Source of the DNA: Marinobacter sp. BGYM27
Lineage (GTDB): Bacteria; Pseudomonadota; Gammaproteobacteria; Pseudomonadales; Oleiphilaceae
DNA length: 64,000 nucleotides
Assembly: GCA_025153445.1 (NCBI GenBank)
Contig: JANZNS010000009.1
Location: 62,001-126,000, forward strand
Direction: 5' to 3'
Below the pieces are notes generated by a model. That model was not told where the DNA came from. It was given only the letters and a program-made list of their open reading frames with translations, and made no database searches. This document shows, piece by piece, positions 1 to 8,411 of this stretch; position 1 is the first letter of the stretch; the number at the start of each line of letters is the position of its first letter. The position numbers and the translations under genes were made by a program.

Positions 1-186
1 TTGCGCCTTCGCGTCCAGTTCGGGGAAGCAGATGGCCAGATTGGTTTTCGTAACGGTTTTGGCATTGGTTGGAAGCCACCAACCCAAACGCCCCAGAAAA
101 CGACCGATGGCCTGGGCTACGCCCAATGGCAGCTTGCCGGCGAGCTTTAGCAGGATAACAATGACGGACGTTTTGGAAATGGTCAT
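1..186 (-). CDS. LpxL/HtrB-type lipid A acyltransferase, N-terminal part (cut by window edge)
   Basis: The 62 visible residues from the ATG at 186 begin with a hydrophobic segment and contain the pattern TKTNLAICFPEL, which corresponds to the 'NL.LCFPE(L/M)' block near the N-terminus of LpxL/HtrB acyltransferases. Members of the family transfer a secondary acyl chain to lipid A precursors, or act on related lipids, at the inner membrane. The HxxxxD catalytic motif lies beyond the edge, so activity cannot be judged. A second complete family member sits at 5880-6836, making this one of two paralogues flanking a probable LPS locus. The start lacks a strong ribosome binding site. Confidence 0.75.
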   Translation of the reverse strand, partial: MTISKTSVIVILLKLAGKLPLGVAQAIGRFLGRLGWWLPTNAKTVTKTNLAICFPELDAKAQ

Positions 187-442
187 AGTCTTGAGGGTAC
201 GTGTTCAATGATCAGAAGGCGCATGATGACCGTTAAAGCATAGTTGGCCCTGCGGGGCTGTGCATCTTCGCTTATTGAGCCTGTTTGTGTCGGTCGGGAA
301 ATGTTGAGCGCGAACCTAGCACCATCTTTCGGGTACGGCAAGCGGATCTGGTTCGGCGGCGCCTGAATTCGGTGAGGCATGGATTCCAGAACCCGGTTTT
401 TGCGGTGGTGTATTCCCGGCTGGCTGCGGTACATTCGATCTC

Positions 443-1294
443 ATGGCGCAGGCAGTTTCAGTTCAGCCAGCAGCGATAACCCGGATAGAGGAGCGGCGTT
501 TGAATTTGGATCAGAAGGCTTTTGCGGAAAATTACCGGTTAAAGCGTGCGTTGTTCTCCGTACTGTTGCGATTGGTATGGCCGTTCAGAGCGGTTTACAC
601 CTGTCCGATCTGTCTCTATCGGGGGCCTTTCAAGAAAAAGACAACGCGTCGGTATCATCACACGCGCACGGACGCTAAATGTCCTTGCTGTCGCGCCAAC
701 GAGCGGGCGCGATTGCAGTACCTGGTGACGGCGGATGTTCTGTCCCGCCGGGGCGGTGGCGAGCTCGATATACTGCATGTGGCGCCGGAGAGCATACTGG
801 CAAAGTGGCTGAAATCTCGGGCCCGGCGCTACGTTTCTGCGGACTTGTTTCGTCAGGATGTTGATTGCCGGTTCGACATCGAAAGTATTCCGTTTGCTGA
901 CGAGAGCTTTGATCTTGTGTTCGCATCTCACGTGCTGGTGTATGCCAGGGATGACCGCAAGGCTATTGCTGAAGTGCGGCGCATTCTGAGGCCCGGTGGT
1001 ATCGCCATTATGCCGGTGCCGATCGTGGGGGATAAAACTGTCGACCCGGAAGGGCGGCGCTTTTTTCACGAGCCGGGACTGGATTACACGGATCGGTTTC
1101 GGGATGTCTTTGATGAGGTTCGTGAGTATTTTTCGGGCGAGTTCGACGCCCGCTACCAGCTTTACTTCTATGAATCGGCGCTGCCTGGCGCGCCGGATTC
1201 GCAGGTTGAGCCGCATCCGGCCAGTATGCGGGTCAGTGAGGGTAAATATGCGGACATGGTGCCGGTTTGCCACGTTGCGGCCCGGCCTGAATGA
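443..1294 (+). CDS. Zinc-ribbon class I SAM-dependent methyltransferase
   Basis: The 283-residue product has an N-terminal four-cysteine cluster (C54-x2-C57 and C80-x2-C83) that resembles a zinc ribbon, followed by a 'CP.C...ER.RL' segment and a methyltransferase-11-like domain (about 105-215) with the 'LHVAPE' motif and a late 'RILRPGGIAIM' strand. This combination is a recognised family of uncharacterised methyltransferases often found near glycan genes; the substrate is unknown. The ATG at 443 has no visible ribosome binding site, whereas a TTG at 500 follows GAGGAG by six bases, so translation may start there and give a protein of 264 residues. It diverges from the lipid A acyltransferase at 186. 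Confidence 0.8.
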   Translation: MAQAVSVQPAAITRIEERRLNLDQKAFAENYRLKRALFSVLLRLVWPFRAVYTCPICLYRGPFKKKTTRRYHHTRTDAKCPCCRANERARLQYLVTADVLSRRGGGELDILHVAPESILAKWLKSRARRYVSADLFRQDVDCRFDIESIPFADESFDLVFASHVLVYARDDRKAIAEVRRILRPGGIAIMPVPIVGDKTVDPEGRRFFHEPGLDYTDRFRDVFDEVREYFSGEFDARYQLYFYESALPGAPDSQVEPHPASMRVSEGKYADMVPVCHVAARPE

Positions 1295-1303
1295 CGTCAG
1301 TTG

Positions 1304-1963
1304 CTAACGGTCAGCGCGTTCAATATCGGACCACTGGCCTTCCCGTCCACCGGCCTCCCAGTTGGCTCGCAGCCACATCCGTTGAATCCTGCGCTCGATA
1401 TAATGTTTTCGCCATGCCTCGCTCCAGCCCAGGATGCTGGCAACAGTCGGTGGTCCCAGTCCGTCGATCAGGTACAGCTGGTAGCGGGGGCCGATGGTTT
1501 TCGCGACGATATTGTGAGGCAGCAGGTTGCGTGACAATACCTGTGTTTCACGCAGCCAGGCTTCGAGTTGTTGCAGGCTGGCAGTGACCACCGGGTCTGT
1601 ACCTTGTTGTTTCAGGAGCTTTTCAAGGGTGGGGGCCGGGTTGCCCTGATCATCGCTGATAAAATCAGTCTCACTGGCATCACCCAATGTTGTGGGCGTC
1701 ACGCCATGCCAGCGGGGCAGGTGATGCCAGATCTGATCGCCGCCGTGAACGATTGCGCGCTGGTGATAGGCGCTGATTTCCCGTTCGTTATCGTTCAGCG
1801 CTTTGCGTCCACGGAGTTTTTTGTACCAGGGCGCATCAGTGTATTGCTGGTCGGCCAGGTGCGGTTTCATGACTTTCAGGCAGTGGCGTGGATTATCCGG
1901 GTGGATGAAGCACAGCCGATTATCGCCTTCCGCGAAGGGTGTCATCCCGTTTAAATCGATCAT
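1304..1963 (-). CDS. YrbL-like protein with kinase fold
   Basis: This 219-residue protein matches the pattern of the PhoP-network protein YrbL. It starts with a glycine-rich nucleotide-binding-like strand (FAEGDNRLCF), has a 'CLKV' lysine as in kinase beta-3 (near residue 29), a catalytic-loop-like segment NLLPHN, and a DFG-like 'LIDGLG'. As in E. coli YrbL the loop lacks the usual HRD aspartate. YrbL belongs to the protein-kinase-like clan but has no established reaction. Here it is the last gene of an operon with two glycosyltransferases and a lipid A acyltransferase, 14 bases after the upstream glycosyltransferase, so modification of the LPS core (for example phosphorylation) is a reasonable inference, not shown. 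Confidence 0.75.
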   Translation of the reverse strand: MIDLNGMTPFAEGDNRLCFIHPDNPRHCLKVMKPHLADQQYTDAPWYKKLRGRKALNDNEREISAYHQRAIVHGGDQIWHHLPRWHGVTPTTLGDASETDFISDDQGNPAPTLEKLLKQQGTDPVVTASLQQLEAWLRETQVLSRNLLPHNIVAKTIGPRYQLYLIDGLGPPTVASILGWSEAWRKHYIERRIQRMWLRANWEAGGREGQWSDIERADR

Positions 1964-1977
1964 AACCTGCTGTTCCC

Positions 1978-3009
1978 TCAGCTTGCGCGACGGTCCGTTG
2001 GCGTTATTCCGTTATACAGGTCCCGGGTGGCGCCGGCCATAGCCGCGATGGTCAGCTTCTCCCGGGCGGCTCGGTGGCTATCCCCGTGACCGGGATCATC
2101 GGGGTTGAACGTATTCATCAAAAGAGCCAGCGCATCCGGGTTGTCGGTTGGGCAGATCAATGATGACGGTAGCATTTCGTTGGGAATCGGGACATCGGTT
2201 GATATCACCGGCGTTGCCTGCATGGCTGCTTCACAGAAAACATAGGAAAATCCCTCTCGCCGGGACGATATGACCACGGCATCGCAGGCGCTCATCAGGG
2301 CGCTGACATCGGACCGGTTCCCGAGAAAACTCACACGCTGTTGCAGCTTCAGGTCGCGGCAAAGCGCTTTGAGCCTGTCGGCCTCTGGTCCCTCGCCGGC
2401 GATCAGCAAGTGGCCGGTGGGTACCTTCGTCATTGCCTCAAGCAAGATATCGAACCCTTTAACGTGCACCAGCCGACCGACGGCAAGCCACAGGCGTTGG
2501 CCACTTACAGGTTGTAGTGACTGGCGCAGGTCTGCGATCTGCTGCTTATCATGTTCAAGCGGCGGCGCAATACCGTTGTAAATCACGTGAACCGAAGGGT
2601 GATTGATTTGCCGGGCCAGTCCGGCGCTGACAGCGATGATAGCGGAGAAGGCAGCGAGCCCCGGTTGCTTTTTCTTTTGGCCGTGAACCGTTGCCACCAA
2701 CGGTCTGTGTAAGCGGCTGGCAAGCGTGGCGATCATGGCCATTGCCTTGCCGCCCTGCGCATGGATGACGTCTGGCTTGTGCTGTCTGACTGACCGCCAA
2801 AGCGCCCAGAGGGCAAGTGGGCTGCGCCGTGATCGGGACAGGTCAACGGGGATAAACGTAACCTGTGCGCTGACACGCGGTTGATATTTGGCGTGGGCGG
2901 CGAGCATCACCTGATCGTCCGGATATTCGGCCAGTGTGTTGACCAGTTCAATAACGTGTTTTTCGAGACCGCCTTCTTCGTTTCCGCCCATCACGTGAAG
3001 AATACGCAT
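1978..3009 (-). CDS. Glycosyltransferase family 4 protein
   Basis: The 343-residue product has the two-Rossmann GT-B layout: an N-terminal 'GGNEEGGLEKHV' acceptor-side loop, and a C-terminal donor domain with 'VGRLVHVKGFDILLEA' and the E-x7-E motif (REGFSYVFCEAA) near residue 240. Such enzymes transfer a sugar from a nucleotide donor with retention of configuration. The neighbours (lipid A acyltransferase, second GT4, deacetylase) point to LPS core or another envelope glycan. Its start overlaps the stop of the polysaccharide deacetylase gene by one base (position 3009), indicating translational coupling. Sugar specificity cannot be read from the sequence. Confidence 0.9.
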   Translation of the reverse strand: MRILHVMGGNEEGGLEKHVIELVNTLAEYPDDQVMLAAHAKYQPRVSAQVTFIPVDLSRSRRSPLALWALWRSVRQHKPDVIHAQGGKAMAMIATLASRLHRPLVATVHGQKKKQPGLAAFSAIIAVSAGLARQINHPSVHVIYNGIAPPLEHDKQQIADLRQSLQPVSGQRLWLAVGRLVHVKGFDILLEAMTKVPTGHLLIAGEGPEADRLKALCRDLKLQQRVSFLGNRSDVSALMSACDAVVISSRREGFSYVFCEAAMQATPVISTDVPIPNEMLPSSLICPTDNPDALALLMNTFNPDDPGHGDSHRAAREKLTIAAMAGATRDLYNGITPTDRRAS

Positions 3010-3830
3010 CAGCGGACACCTCTGATTCCGCGCCGCATTTTCAATTTGAATGCCAGCAAGTTGTCTTTGCCGCTCACCTTGACGCGCCGAAGTTCAAAGG
3101 GGCGTTGGCCAAACTGGTCCTCAATGCCTTCGATGGTGGTGACAGCATTACGGTATCCAGCCGCCTGCGCTGCGACAACATCCTTCTCGCCGTAGAGTCC
3201 GAAAGGGTAGGCGAAGCTGGTAACAGAGGTTTCAAACTGCGCTTCAAGCGTGCGTCGGCTGCTGGCGATCTCATGTTGGCGACTTGCGTCGTCAGCTGTC
3301 AGCAGGTTGGCGTGGGTATAGGTGTGCCCGCCCAGCTCGATCAGTCCGGAAGCGAGCATATCCTTTACTTGCTCGTCAGTCAGCTTTGGCTCCCGCGCCA
3401 GCTCACCGGAATTATGGTGGGCTTTCTTGTAGGTTGACCAGTCGCGGTCGTGGCGATCAACCACCAGATACAGTGTCGCTTTGGCATTGTATTGCCGCAG
3501 CAGAGGCAGTGCGTTGGTGACGTTATCCTGGTAGCCGTCGTCAAATGTCAGGGCAACGGTTTTTTGCCGCAGCGTGCCGTTGGCGATTTGATCAGTGAGT
3601 TCCTGCATGGTGACGAAACGCCAGCCCTGATGACTCAGGTGCTGAAGCTGGCGTTCGAAATGTCCGGGGGATACCCGCAGCCCCTTGAATTTGGCCCCTT
3701 CAGGGGCATCGCTGATCATGTGATACATCAAGATTCGTGGCGCCCGATAATCCTGTGCAGGGAGCCACCAGGCATAGCGCCATGACAAATAGATGACGAC
3801 AGCCAGCAGGGCGACGAGGGTTAGCATCAT
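3009..3830 (-). CDS. Membrane-anchored polysaccharide deacetylase (NodB domain)
   Basis: The 273-residue protein has one N-terminal membrane segment (residues 2-18) and then a NodB/CE4 domain. Visible motifs are TFDDGYQDN (general base and metal Asp) and GGHTYTHANL (metal-binding HxxxH), followed by FAYPFGLYGE. CE4 enzymes remove N-acetyl or other acyl groups from glycans using a divalent metal. The domain should face the periplasm. It lies between two GT4 genes, overlapping the upstream one by four bases and touching the downstream one, so it probably trims a sugar of the glycan those enzymes build. The substrate is an inference. Confidence 0.9.
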   Translation of the reverse strand: MMLTLVALLAVVIYLSWRYAWWLPAQDYRAPRILMYHMISDAPEGAKFKGLRVSPGHFERQLQHLSHQGWRFVTMQELTDQIANGTLRQKTVALTFDDGYQDNVTNALPLLRQYNAKATLYLVVDRHDRDWSTYKKAHHNSGELAREPKLTDEQVKDMLASGLIELGGHTYTHANLLTADDASRQHEIASSRRTLEAQFETSVTSFAYPFGLYGEKDVVAAQAAGYRNAVTTIEGIEDQFGQRPFELRRVKVSGKDNLLAFKLKMRRGIRGVR

Positions 3831-4933
3831 GGGGCAACCAGCTCCTGATAAACCTTGAGCGTTTCAGCCTGCATCTTCTCAAGCAGGAAAACATCGTTTG
3901 GCTTTACGTCAGTGTGCTGTCCATTGTAGACGCCAAGGATGGCATCGACGATGCCTTCCAGATCGCCCGGTTCAACAGCGCCAGCAGGATAAAGCGCCTG
4001 TAGAATCTCGGCGACGCCGCCGCGAGCATAGCCGACTACTGGAACACCCATTGCGAGCGGTTCCAGTACCGTCCTGCCAAAGGATTCGGGTTTGGTCGAG
4101 AGTGAGATGATGACGTTCGAAGCGGCATAGATCTCGCGCATATCAGTACGATGGCCCGTCATTGTGACGATGTTTTCAAGGCCGTTATCCTTGATCTGCT
4201 GGCGTACTTCCGCTGCGTAATCCGCTTTGCCGGGTGCATCACCGCCTACAATGAGCCCTGCCAGATCAGGCATGCGCTGGCTAAGGCGTGCGATTGCCTG
4301 AAGCCATTCTCTATGGCCTTTGAGGCGTGTCAGTCGACCGGGCAGGGTGACAATAAATTTGCCCTGCAGCTGCGGGTACTCCTGCTGCCAGTTGGCTTGC
4401 CATTCGGTTGAAGGCTGAAAGTCGCGAGGGAACTGCGACGGATCAATGCCTCGGTGAATCAATCGAATGTGCTCTGCCCGGGCGGATGGGTAGTTGTCCA
4501 GAATATAGCGACGACAGGTTTCTGATACGGCAATAATCCGCTCGCCCCGCGTCATCACCGCGCTGTAACGGTTTACAGAGTGCAGGCCGTGGACGGTGGT
4601 CACCAGGTGTGGTGCCTGCCCGGGCGCAAGGCGTTTCAACGCCATCAGGGTAATCCATGCCGGCATTCGGGAGCGTGCATGGACAATATCGAACTCATTT
4701 TGACTGAGCCAGCGCCGGAATGGTCTGACCTGTAGCAGCGATTTGGGTGATTTTCGACCGAGATCCCAGTGAACATGTCGCGACCCTGCGGCTTCCAGTT
4801 GGCTGACCAGCCGGCCGCCGGCAGAAACGACCCAGGATTCATGTCCAGCCTGCACCAGCGCCTCGGCAATCTCCAGAGTGCCGCGCTCAACGCCACCGCT
4901 ATCCAGTGCAGGTAAGACCTGTAGTACTTTCAT
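3827..4933 (-). CDS. Glycosyltransferase family 4 protein
   Basis: The 368-residue product is a GT-B enzyme. It shows an N-terminal 'LDSGGVERGTLEIAEAL' segment, the mid-protein 'VTTVHGLHSVN' acceptor region, 'LPGRLTRLKGHREWLQA' in the donor domain, and the E-x7-E motif in KPESFGRTVLEPLAMGVPVV. These are hallmarks of GT4 enzymes of LPS and capsule synthesis. It starts with an ATG overlapping the stop of the ELM1-like gene by four bases and overlaps the deacetylase gene by four, so five genes here are tightly coupled. The pairing with a lipid A acyltransferase favours a core-oligosaccharide role. Confidence 0.9.
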   Translation of the reverse strand: MKVLQVLPALDSGGVERGTLEIAEALVQAGHESWVVSAGGRLVSQLEAAGSRHVHWDLGRKSPKSLLQVRPFRRWLSQNEFDIVHARSRMPAWITLMALKRLAPGQAPHLVTTVHGLHSVNRYSAVMTRGERIIAVSETCRRYILDNYPSARAEHIRLIHRGIDPSQFPRDFQPSTEWQANWQQEYPQLQGKFIVTLPGRLTRLKGHREWLQAIARLSQRMPDLAGLIVGGDAPGKADYAAEVRQQIKDNGLENIVTMTGHRTDMREIYAASNVIISLSTKPESFGRTVLEPLAMGVPVVGYARGGVAEILQALYPAGAVEPGDLEGIVDAILGVYNGQHTDVKPNDVFLLEKMQAETLKVYQELVAP

Positions 4934-5883
4934 GGTAAGGAGGCTCCTGCTTTTTGCCTGCTCTGCCAGCGATCAAGTAGCCAGCGCGCCGCCCGGTCTG
5001 CTTCCCACAGGGGCGCGGGCGGTGTGGCGGTGGCGATCGAGCTGGCGTCGGACAGCGAATAAACCCGTTGATCGGCCTGAAGCTGAGCAATGCCCCGGGC
5101 AACCCGGCTATCGCTTTTAGGGGGTATATCGAAAAGCCCGGTTGGAAGGCCGCTCGTCAGTCCCTCATACACCATCGAAACACTATCCGGTGTAATCCAG
5201 ACGCAGCGGCTGTCCGCCAAAGTCTGGGACAGCCAGCTGGCGTGCGTTTTTCTGTGGTCCGTCACTGTCAGGGTTGAATCTTCCATCAGCGCCAGTCGTG
5301 AGAGCATCGCTTGCGGGGTGCGGCGGCTGGACGACAAGGTCCAGTGCCATCCGGGCAAGGCTTTGCGGAGCTGGTCTATCTGGGCGAGTACCTGGTCATC
5401 GTCCCACTCAAAATGCTTGGACGGGCCGCCGATAAGCATCAAGCCGTTGTGTCGGGCCGTGAGTTTCGCCATCGGCGTGATGGTATTCAGTACGCCTTTG
5501 GTTATCAGCGTTCGATCTGATGATGCTGGTGTGTCGTGTTCGGGGATGATGGCTGTATCGAGCCAGCTCAGTGGCAGTGAGGGACGCATGAGCACCGTTG
5601 TCATCACCTGCTTGCGGCGTCGAAGTGCAAAGAGTAGCCGATGGGTTTGTGAGCCTGCCCCGATCACTATATCCGGTGACGGCAAAGCGCTCAGCGCGTC
5701 AATAACCGGAGCCACACCGAACAGCGCGCGCCAGAACGGCACGCTCAAATTGCCGCAGTCTATCCAGTGGCAGTGAGCGTTGCCGAGCGCTTTCAGGCGG
5801 TGGGCAAGCCCGCGGAGCTGAGTGTTGTGGCCCGGCTTGTCATCATGCAGCAACCACACAATTGGCGCCCGGCCGGTGATCAC
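4930..5883 (-). CDS. ELM1/GtrOC1-like protein
   Basis: The 317-residue protein begins with 'WLLHDDKPGHNTQLRGLA' and contains 'GAGSQTHRLLFALRR', 'LIGGPSKHFEWD' and 'SVSMVYEGLTSGLP', the pattern of the family named after plant mitochondrial fission ELM1. Bacterial members occur in LPS and O-antigen loci and have a GT-B-like arrangement; their reaction is not settled. In this window it sits between a lipid A acyltransferase and a GT4, overlapping each by four bases. I infer a glycosyltransferase-type step in envelope glycan assembly. The family assignment is firmer than the function. Confidence 0.8.
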   Translation of the reverse strand: MITGRAPIVWLLHDDKPGHNTQLRGLAHRLKALGNAHCHWIDCGNLSVPFWRALFGVAPVIDALSALPSPDIVIGAGSQTHRLLFALRRRKQVMTTVLMRPSLPLSWLDTAIIPEHDTPASSDRTLITKGVLNTITPMAKLTARHNGLMLIGGPSKHFEWDDDQVLAQIDQLRKALPGWHWTLSSSRRTPQAMLSRLALMEDSTLTVTDHRKTHASWLSQTLADSRCVWITPDSVSMVYEGLTSGLPTGLFDIPPKSDSRVARGIAQLQADQRVYSLSDASSIATATPPAPLWEADRAARWLLDRWQSRQKAGASLP

Positions 5884-6836
5884 GCGCTTTCCCGGTCATA
5901 GAAGTCGGGATCTGACCGCTGTGGTCGGGTCTTGAAGCGGCGGTGCATCCACAGATATTGATCGGGATAGCGTCGGATCTCGTTTTCAATGGTCAGATTA
6001 ACCCGTGTCGCATCGGCGAGATCGTCTCCCGAGGGATAGTGATTCAAGGCCGGATGAAAATAGATGTCATAGCCAACGCTGTTCTCCCGCCGAAAATGGC
6101 TGAACGGAATGACGGCACACTGACTGCGCTCCGCGATACGGGCGGTTGCCGTAATACTCGACGCCGGAACTCCAAAAAAAGGTGCAAACACGACACCCTT
6201 GCGGCCGTAGTCCTGATCGGTGGCGTACCAGATGGTGCGGTTGGCTTTCAAACGGCGGAACAACCCCCTGAGATCCTTGCTTCCCAGTGCAATGCCGTAG
6301 CGGCGTTCCCGGGCCCGTGTCATCACCGCATTCATCAACGGGTTATTGTGGTCCCGCTGCATAACATCGGCTTCTATAAACAGTGATACCAGGCTACCGC
6401 CGAGGTCGAGCGTGCTATAGTGCCCGCCGAGCAGAAGCACGCCGTTTCCTTTTGCGAGTGCTGATTCCAGGTGTTCCAGACCGTGCACCTGTGTCAGGTC
6501 GCGCAACTGCTCCGGATCCCGGAACCAGGCCAGTCCTATTTCCATGATGCCGATGCCATTGGAATAAAAGGATTTTTTAACCAGCGCTTCCTGCTCCTCC
6601 GGTGATAGATCCGGGAAGCACAGCCGTATGTTGACACGAGTGATGTGTTTTCTGCGGGCCAGCGTGCGGTAAGCCAGGGCTCCGATTGTGCGTCCGAGTT
6701 GCCATTGCACTGACATTGGCAATTGCGCCATCAGCCAGATGATGCCGATTACGCACCAGGTGGGCCACCAGCGTGGATGCAGATAATGAGAATATTGCGT
6801 GTCCCGGGGTCTGCGTTTTGTCGCGTTTTGACTCAC
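5880..6836 (-). CDS. LpxL/HtrB-family lysophospholipid (lipid A) acyltransferase
   Basis: The protein matches E. coli LpxL through 'LHPRWWPTW', 'NIRLCFPDLSPEEQ', the H-x4-D catalytic motif in GGHYSTLDLGG, 'WYATDQDYGRKGVVFAPFFGV' and 'QYLWMHRRFKTRP' close to the C-terminus. LpxL enzymes add a secondary acyl chain to Kdo2-lipid IVA in the inner membrane. An ATG at 6908 would add 24 residues with no family counterpart, encoded by AT-rich promoter-like DNA, so I prefer the GTG at 6836, which gives 318 residues (LpxL is about 306). It is the first gene of the minus-strand LPS operon and overlaps the next by four bases. Confidence 0.9.
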   Translation of the reverse strand: MSQNATKRRPRDTQYSHYLHPRWWPTWCVIGIIWLMAQLPMSVQWQLGRTIGALAYRTLARRKHITRVNIRLCFPDLSPEEQEALVKKSFYSNGIGIMEIGLAWFRDPEQLRDLTQVHGLEHLESALAKGNGVLLLGGHYSTLDLGGSLVSLFIEADVMQRDHNNPLMNAVMTRARERRYGIALGSKDLRGLFRRLKANRTIWYATDQDYGRKGVVFAPFFGVPASSITATARIAERSQCAVIPFSHFRRENSVGYDIYFHPALNHYPSGDDLADATRVNLTIENEIRRYPDQYLWMHRRFKTRPQRSDPDFYDRESA

Positions 6837-6864
6837 GATCTGTCCATGTTTGTGATTTCGTACA

Positions 6865-6892
6865 AGTTTATCAGCATATCTTAGTTTGATAA
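6865..6892 (-). promoter_or_regulatory. Candidate sigma-70 promoter of the LPS operon
   Basis: On the minus strand TTATCA (6892-6887) and TAAACT (6870-6865) are separated by 16 bases within an AT-rich patch in otherwise GC-rich DNA. The spacing fits a sigma-70 promoter firing just upstream of the preferred GTG start at 6836. The hexamer match is moderate, so this is a suggestion. Confidence 0.35.
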
Positions 6893-7057
6893 GTACCGGT
6901 CTGTGCAATCTTGTTGCTTGGAACCCTGTTCGGCGGTTGCCGGAATCTGTTTCGTTTGGACGTTATCGGGCGTTGTTGCGATGAATCATGTTGCCGGCCG
7001 GTGGCGTCGAAATCTATACGTTAGAATGACTGTATACGGATGTGACACGGAGTGTTA

Positions 7058-8317
7058 ATGCTTCACTTTTTATACTCAACGCTTTTCCGCCTGATATTGC
7101 CATTTGTACTGATCCGTCTGTGGTGGCACGGCCGTCGAAGCCCAGACACCATGGATCACTGGCGAGAGCGCCTGGGTTATATCGCCCGCCAGCCCCAGCC
7201 TGTGATCTGGGTGCATGCGGTGTCTGTGGGTGAAACCATAGCCGCTGCGCCACTGGTTCGCGAGCTGCAACGACGGCGCCCGGATGTTCGTATTCTGATG
7301 ACGGCAATGACCGGCACAGGCCGTGCCCGTGCTCAGGCGATGTTTGGCGATAGTGTGGACTATGCCTTTTCGCCCTATGACACACCGGGATCAGTCAGGC
7401 GTTTTCTTATGCGAGCCAGACCGCGGGCACTCGTTATTATGGAAACTGAAATCTGGCCCAACATGATTGAGCGAACGTCCGCTGCCGGCACGCCGATATT
7501 TCTGATCAACGCCCGCATGTCGGCACGTTCGGCCAAAGGCTATCTTCGCTTGCATAAAGCCTCCCGTGATTTGTTGCGTCATCTTGACTGGATAGCGGCT
7601 CAGGCAGCCTCGGACGCCCGGCGCTTTGAGGACATCGGGGCTCTGCCGTCGGCGGTTTCGGTGACAGGCAGTATCAAGTTTGATGTGGATATTTCCCCCG
7701 ATCTGCGTCGTCGGGCCGGCGAATTGCGCCGTGAAATGGGTGACGCCCGTCCGGTCTGGATTGCTGCAAGCACGCACGAAGGGGAGGACAGCCAGATTCT
7801 CGATGCACATCAACGTGTACTGGATACCTTTCCTGATGCGTTGCTCGTGCTGGTGCCCCGGCATCCCGAACGGTTCGATGATGTTGCCGAGCTGATCAAC
7901 CGAAAAAAACTCTCCTGTTACCGTCGTTCGGCCGGTCAGGTGGGCGCAGACTGCCAGGTCTATCTCGGCGATACCATGGGTGAACTGCTGATGCTTTACG
8001 GAGCGGCAGACCTTGCTTTTGTAGGTGGATCACTGATTGAGCGGGGTGGCCACAATCCGCTTGAGCCAGCCGCATGGGAGACGGGCGTTGTCTCGGGGCC
8101 GCACGTATTCAATTTCTCGGATATTTATGATCGGCTGAGGAAAGGCGAAGCCTTGAAAACCGTAGATGACAGTGGGTCACTGGCTGACGTTGTGCTCGAG
8201 TGTTTGGGTAGTGAGAGTGCAGGTAAAACCTTGGGGAACAATGCGCTGGCAGTCGTAAATGCGAACCGAGGCGCCCTCAACAAAGTAGTTGAGGGCATCC
8301 TTGAAAAGCTTAAATAG
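7058..8317 (+). CDS. waaA: 3-deoxy-D-manno-octulosonic acid transferase
   Basis: WaaA (KdtA) transfers Kdo from CMP-Kdo to lipid IVA at the cytoplasmic face of the inner membrane. The roughly 419-residue product has an N-terminal membrane anchor, then 'WVHAVSVGETIAAAPLV', 'METEIWPNMI', 'INARMS.RS..GY', 'WIAASTHEGE' and 'GGSLIERGGHNPLEPA', which are the family blocks in the expected order. A GTG at 7052 lies in frame but overlaps the GGAG ribosome binding site at 7049-7052; the ATG at 7058 follows it by five bases and is the better start. It diverges from the LPS operon and converges on tolC. Confidence 0.97.
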   Translation: MLHFLYSTLFRLILPFVLIRLWWHGRRSPDTMDHWRERLGYIARQPQPVIWVHAVSVGETIAAAPLVRELQRRRPDVRILMTAMTGTGRARAQAMFGDSVDYAFSPYDTPGSVRRFLMRARPRALVIMETEIWPNMIERTSAAGTPIFLINARMSARSAKGYLRLHKASRDLLRHLDWIAAQAASDARRFEDIGALPSAVSVTGSIKFDVDISPDLRRRAGELRREMGDARPVWIAASTHEGEDSQILDAHQRVLDTFPDALLVLVPRHPERFDDVAELINRKKLSCYRRSAGQVGADCQVYLGDTMGELLMLYGAADLAFVGGSLIERGGHNPLEPAAWETGVVSGPHVFNFSDIYDRLRKGEALKTVDDSGSLADVVLECLGSESAGKTLGNNALAVVNANRGALNKVVEGILEKLK

Positions 8318-8369
8318 AGAGGGCGTCTTCAAGTCATCAGCGCACGGCTTAAAGAATCCAACTGAAAAC

Positions 8370-8401
8370 ACACGCACCTGAGGCTCATGACAGGTGCGTG
8401 T
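8370..8401. terminator. Bidirectional terminator between waaA and tolC
   Basis: A perfect 11-bp stem (ACACGCACCTG, 8370-8380, with its complement at 8391-8401) encloses a 10-base loop. The minus-strand transcript continues into TTTTC, which suits tolC termination; the plus side has only a short T pair. It lies 52 bases after the waaA stop and 10 bases beyond the tolC stop. Confidence 0.7.
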
Positions 8402-8411
8402 TCCTGCGCAG

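Noticed and set aside
539-1273. Long open frame (244 codons) on the minus strand
   Set aside because: It is antisense to the zinc-ribbon methyltransferase gene and its translation has no recognisable domain.
5090-5776. Long open frame on the plus strand
   Set aside because: It lies antisense within the ELM1-like gene, which has clear family motifs and fits the overlapping operon.
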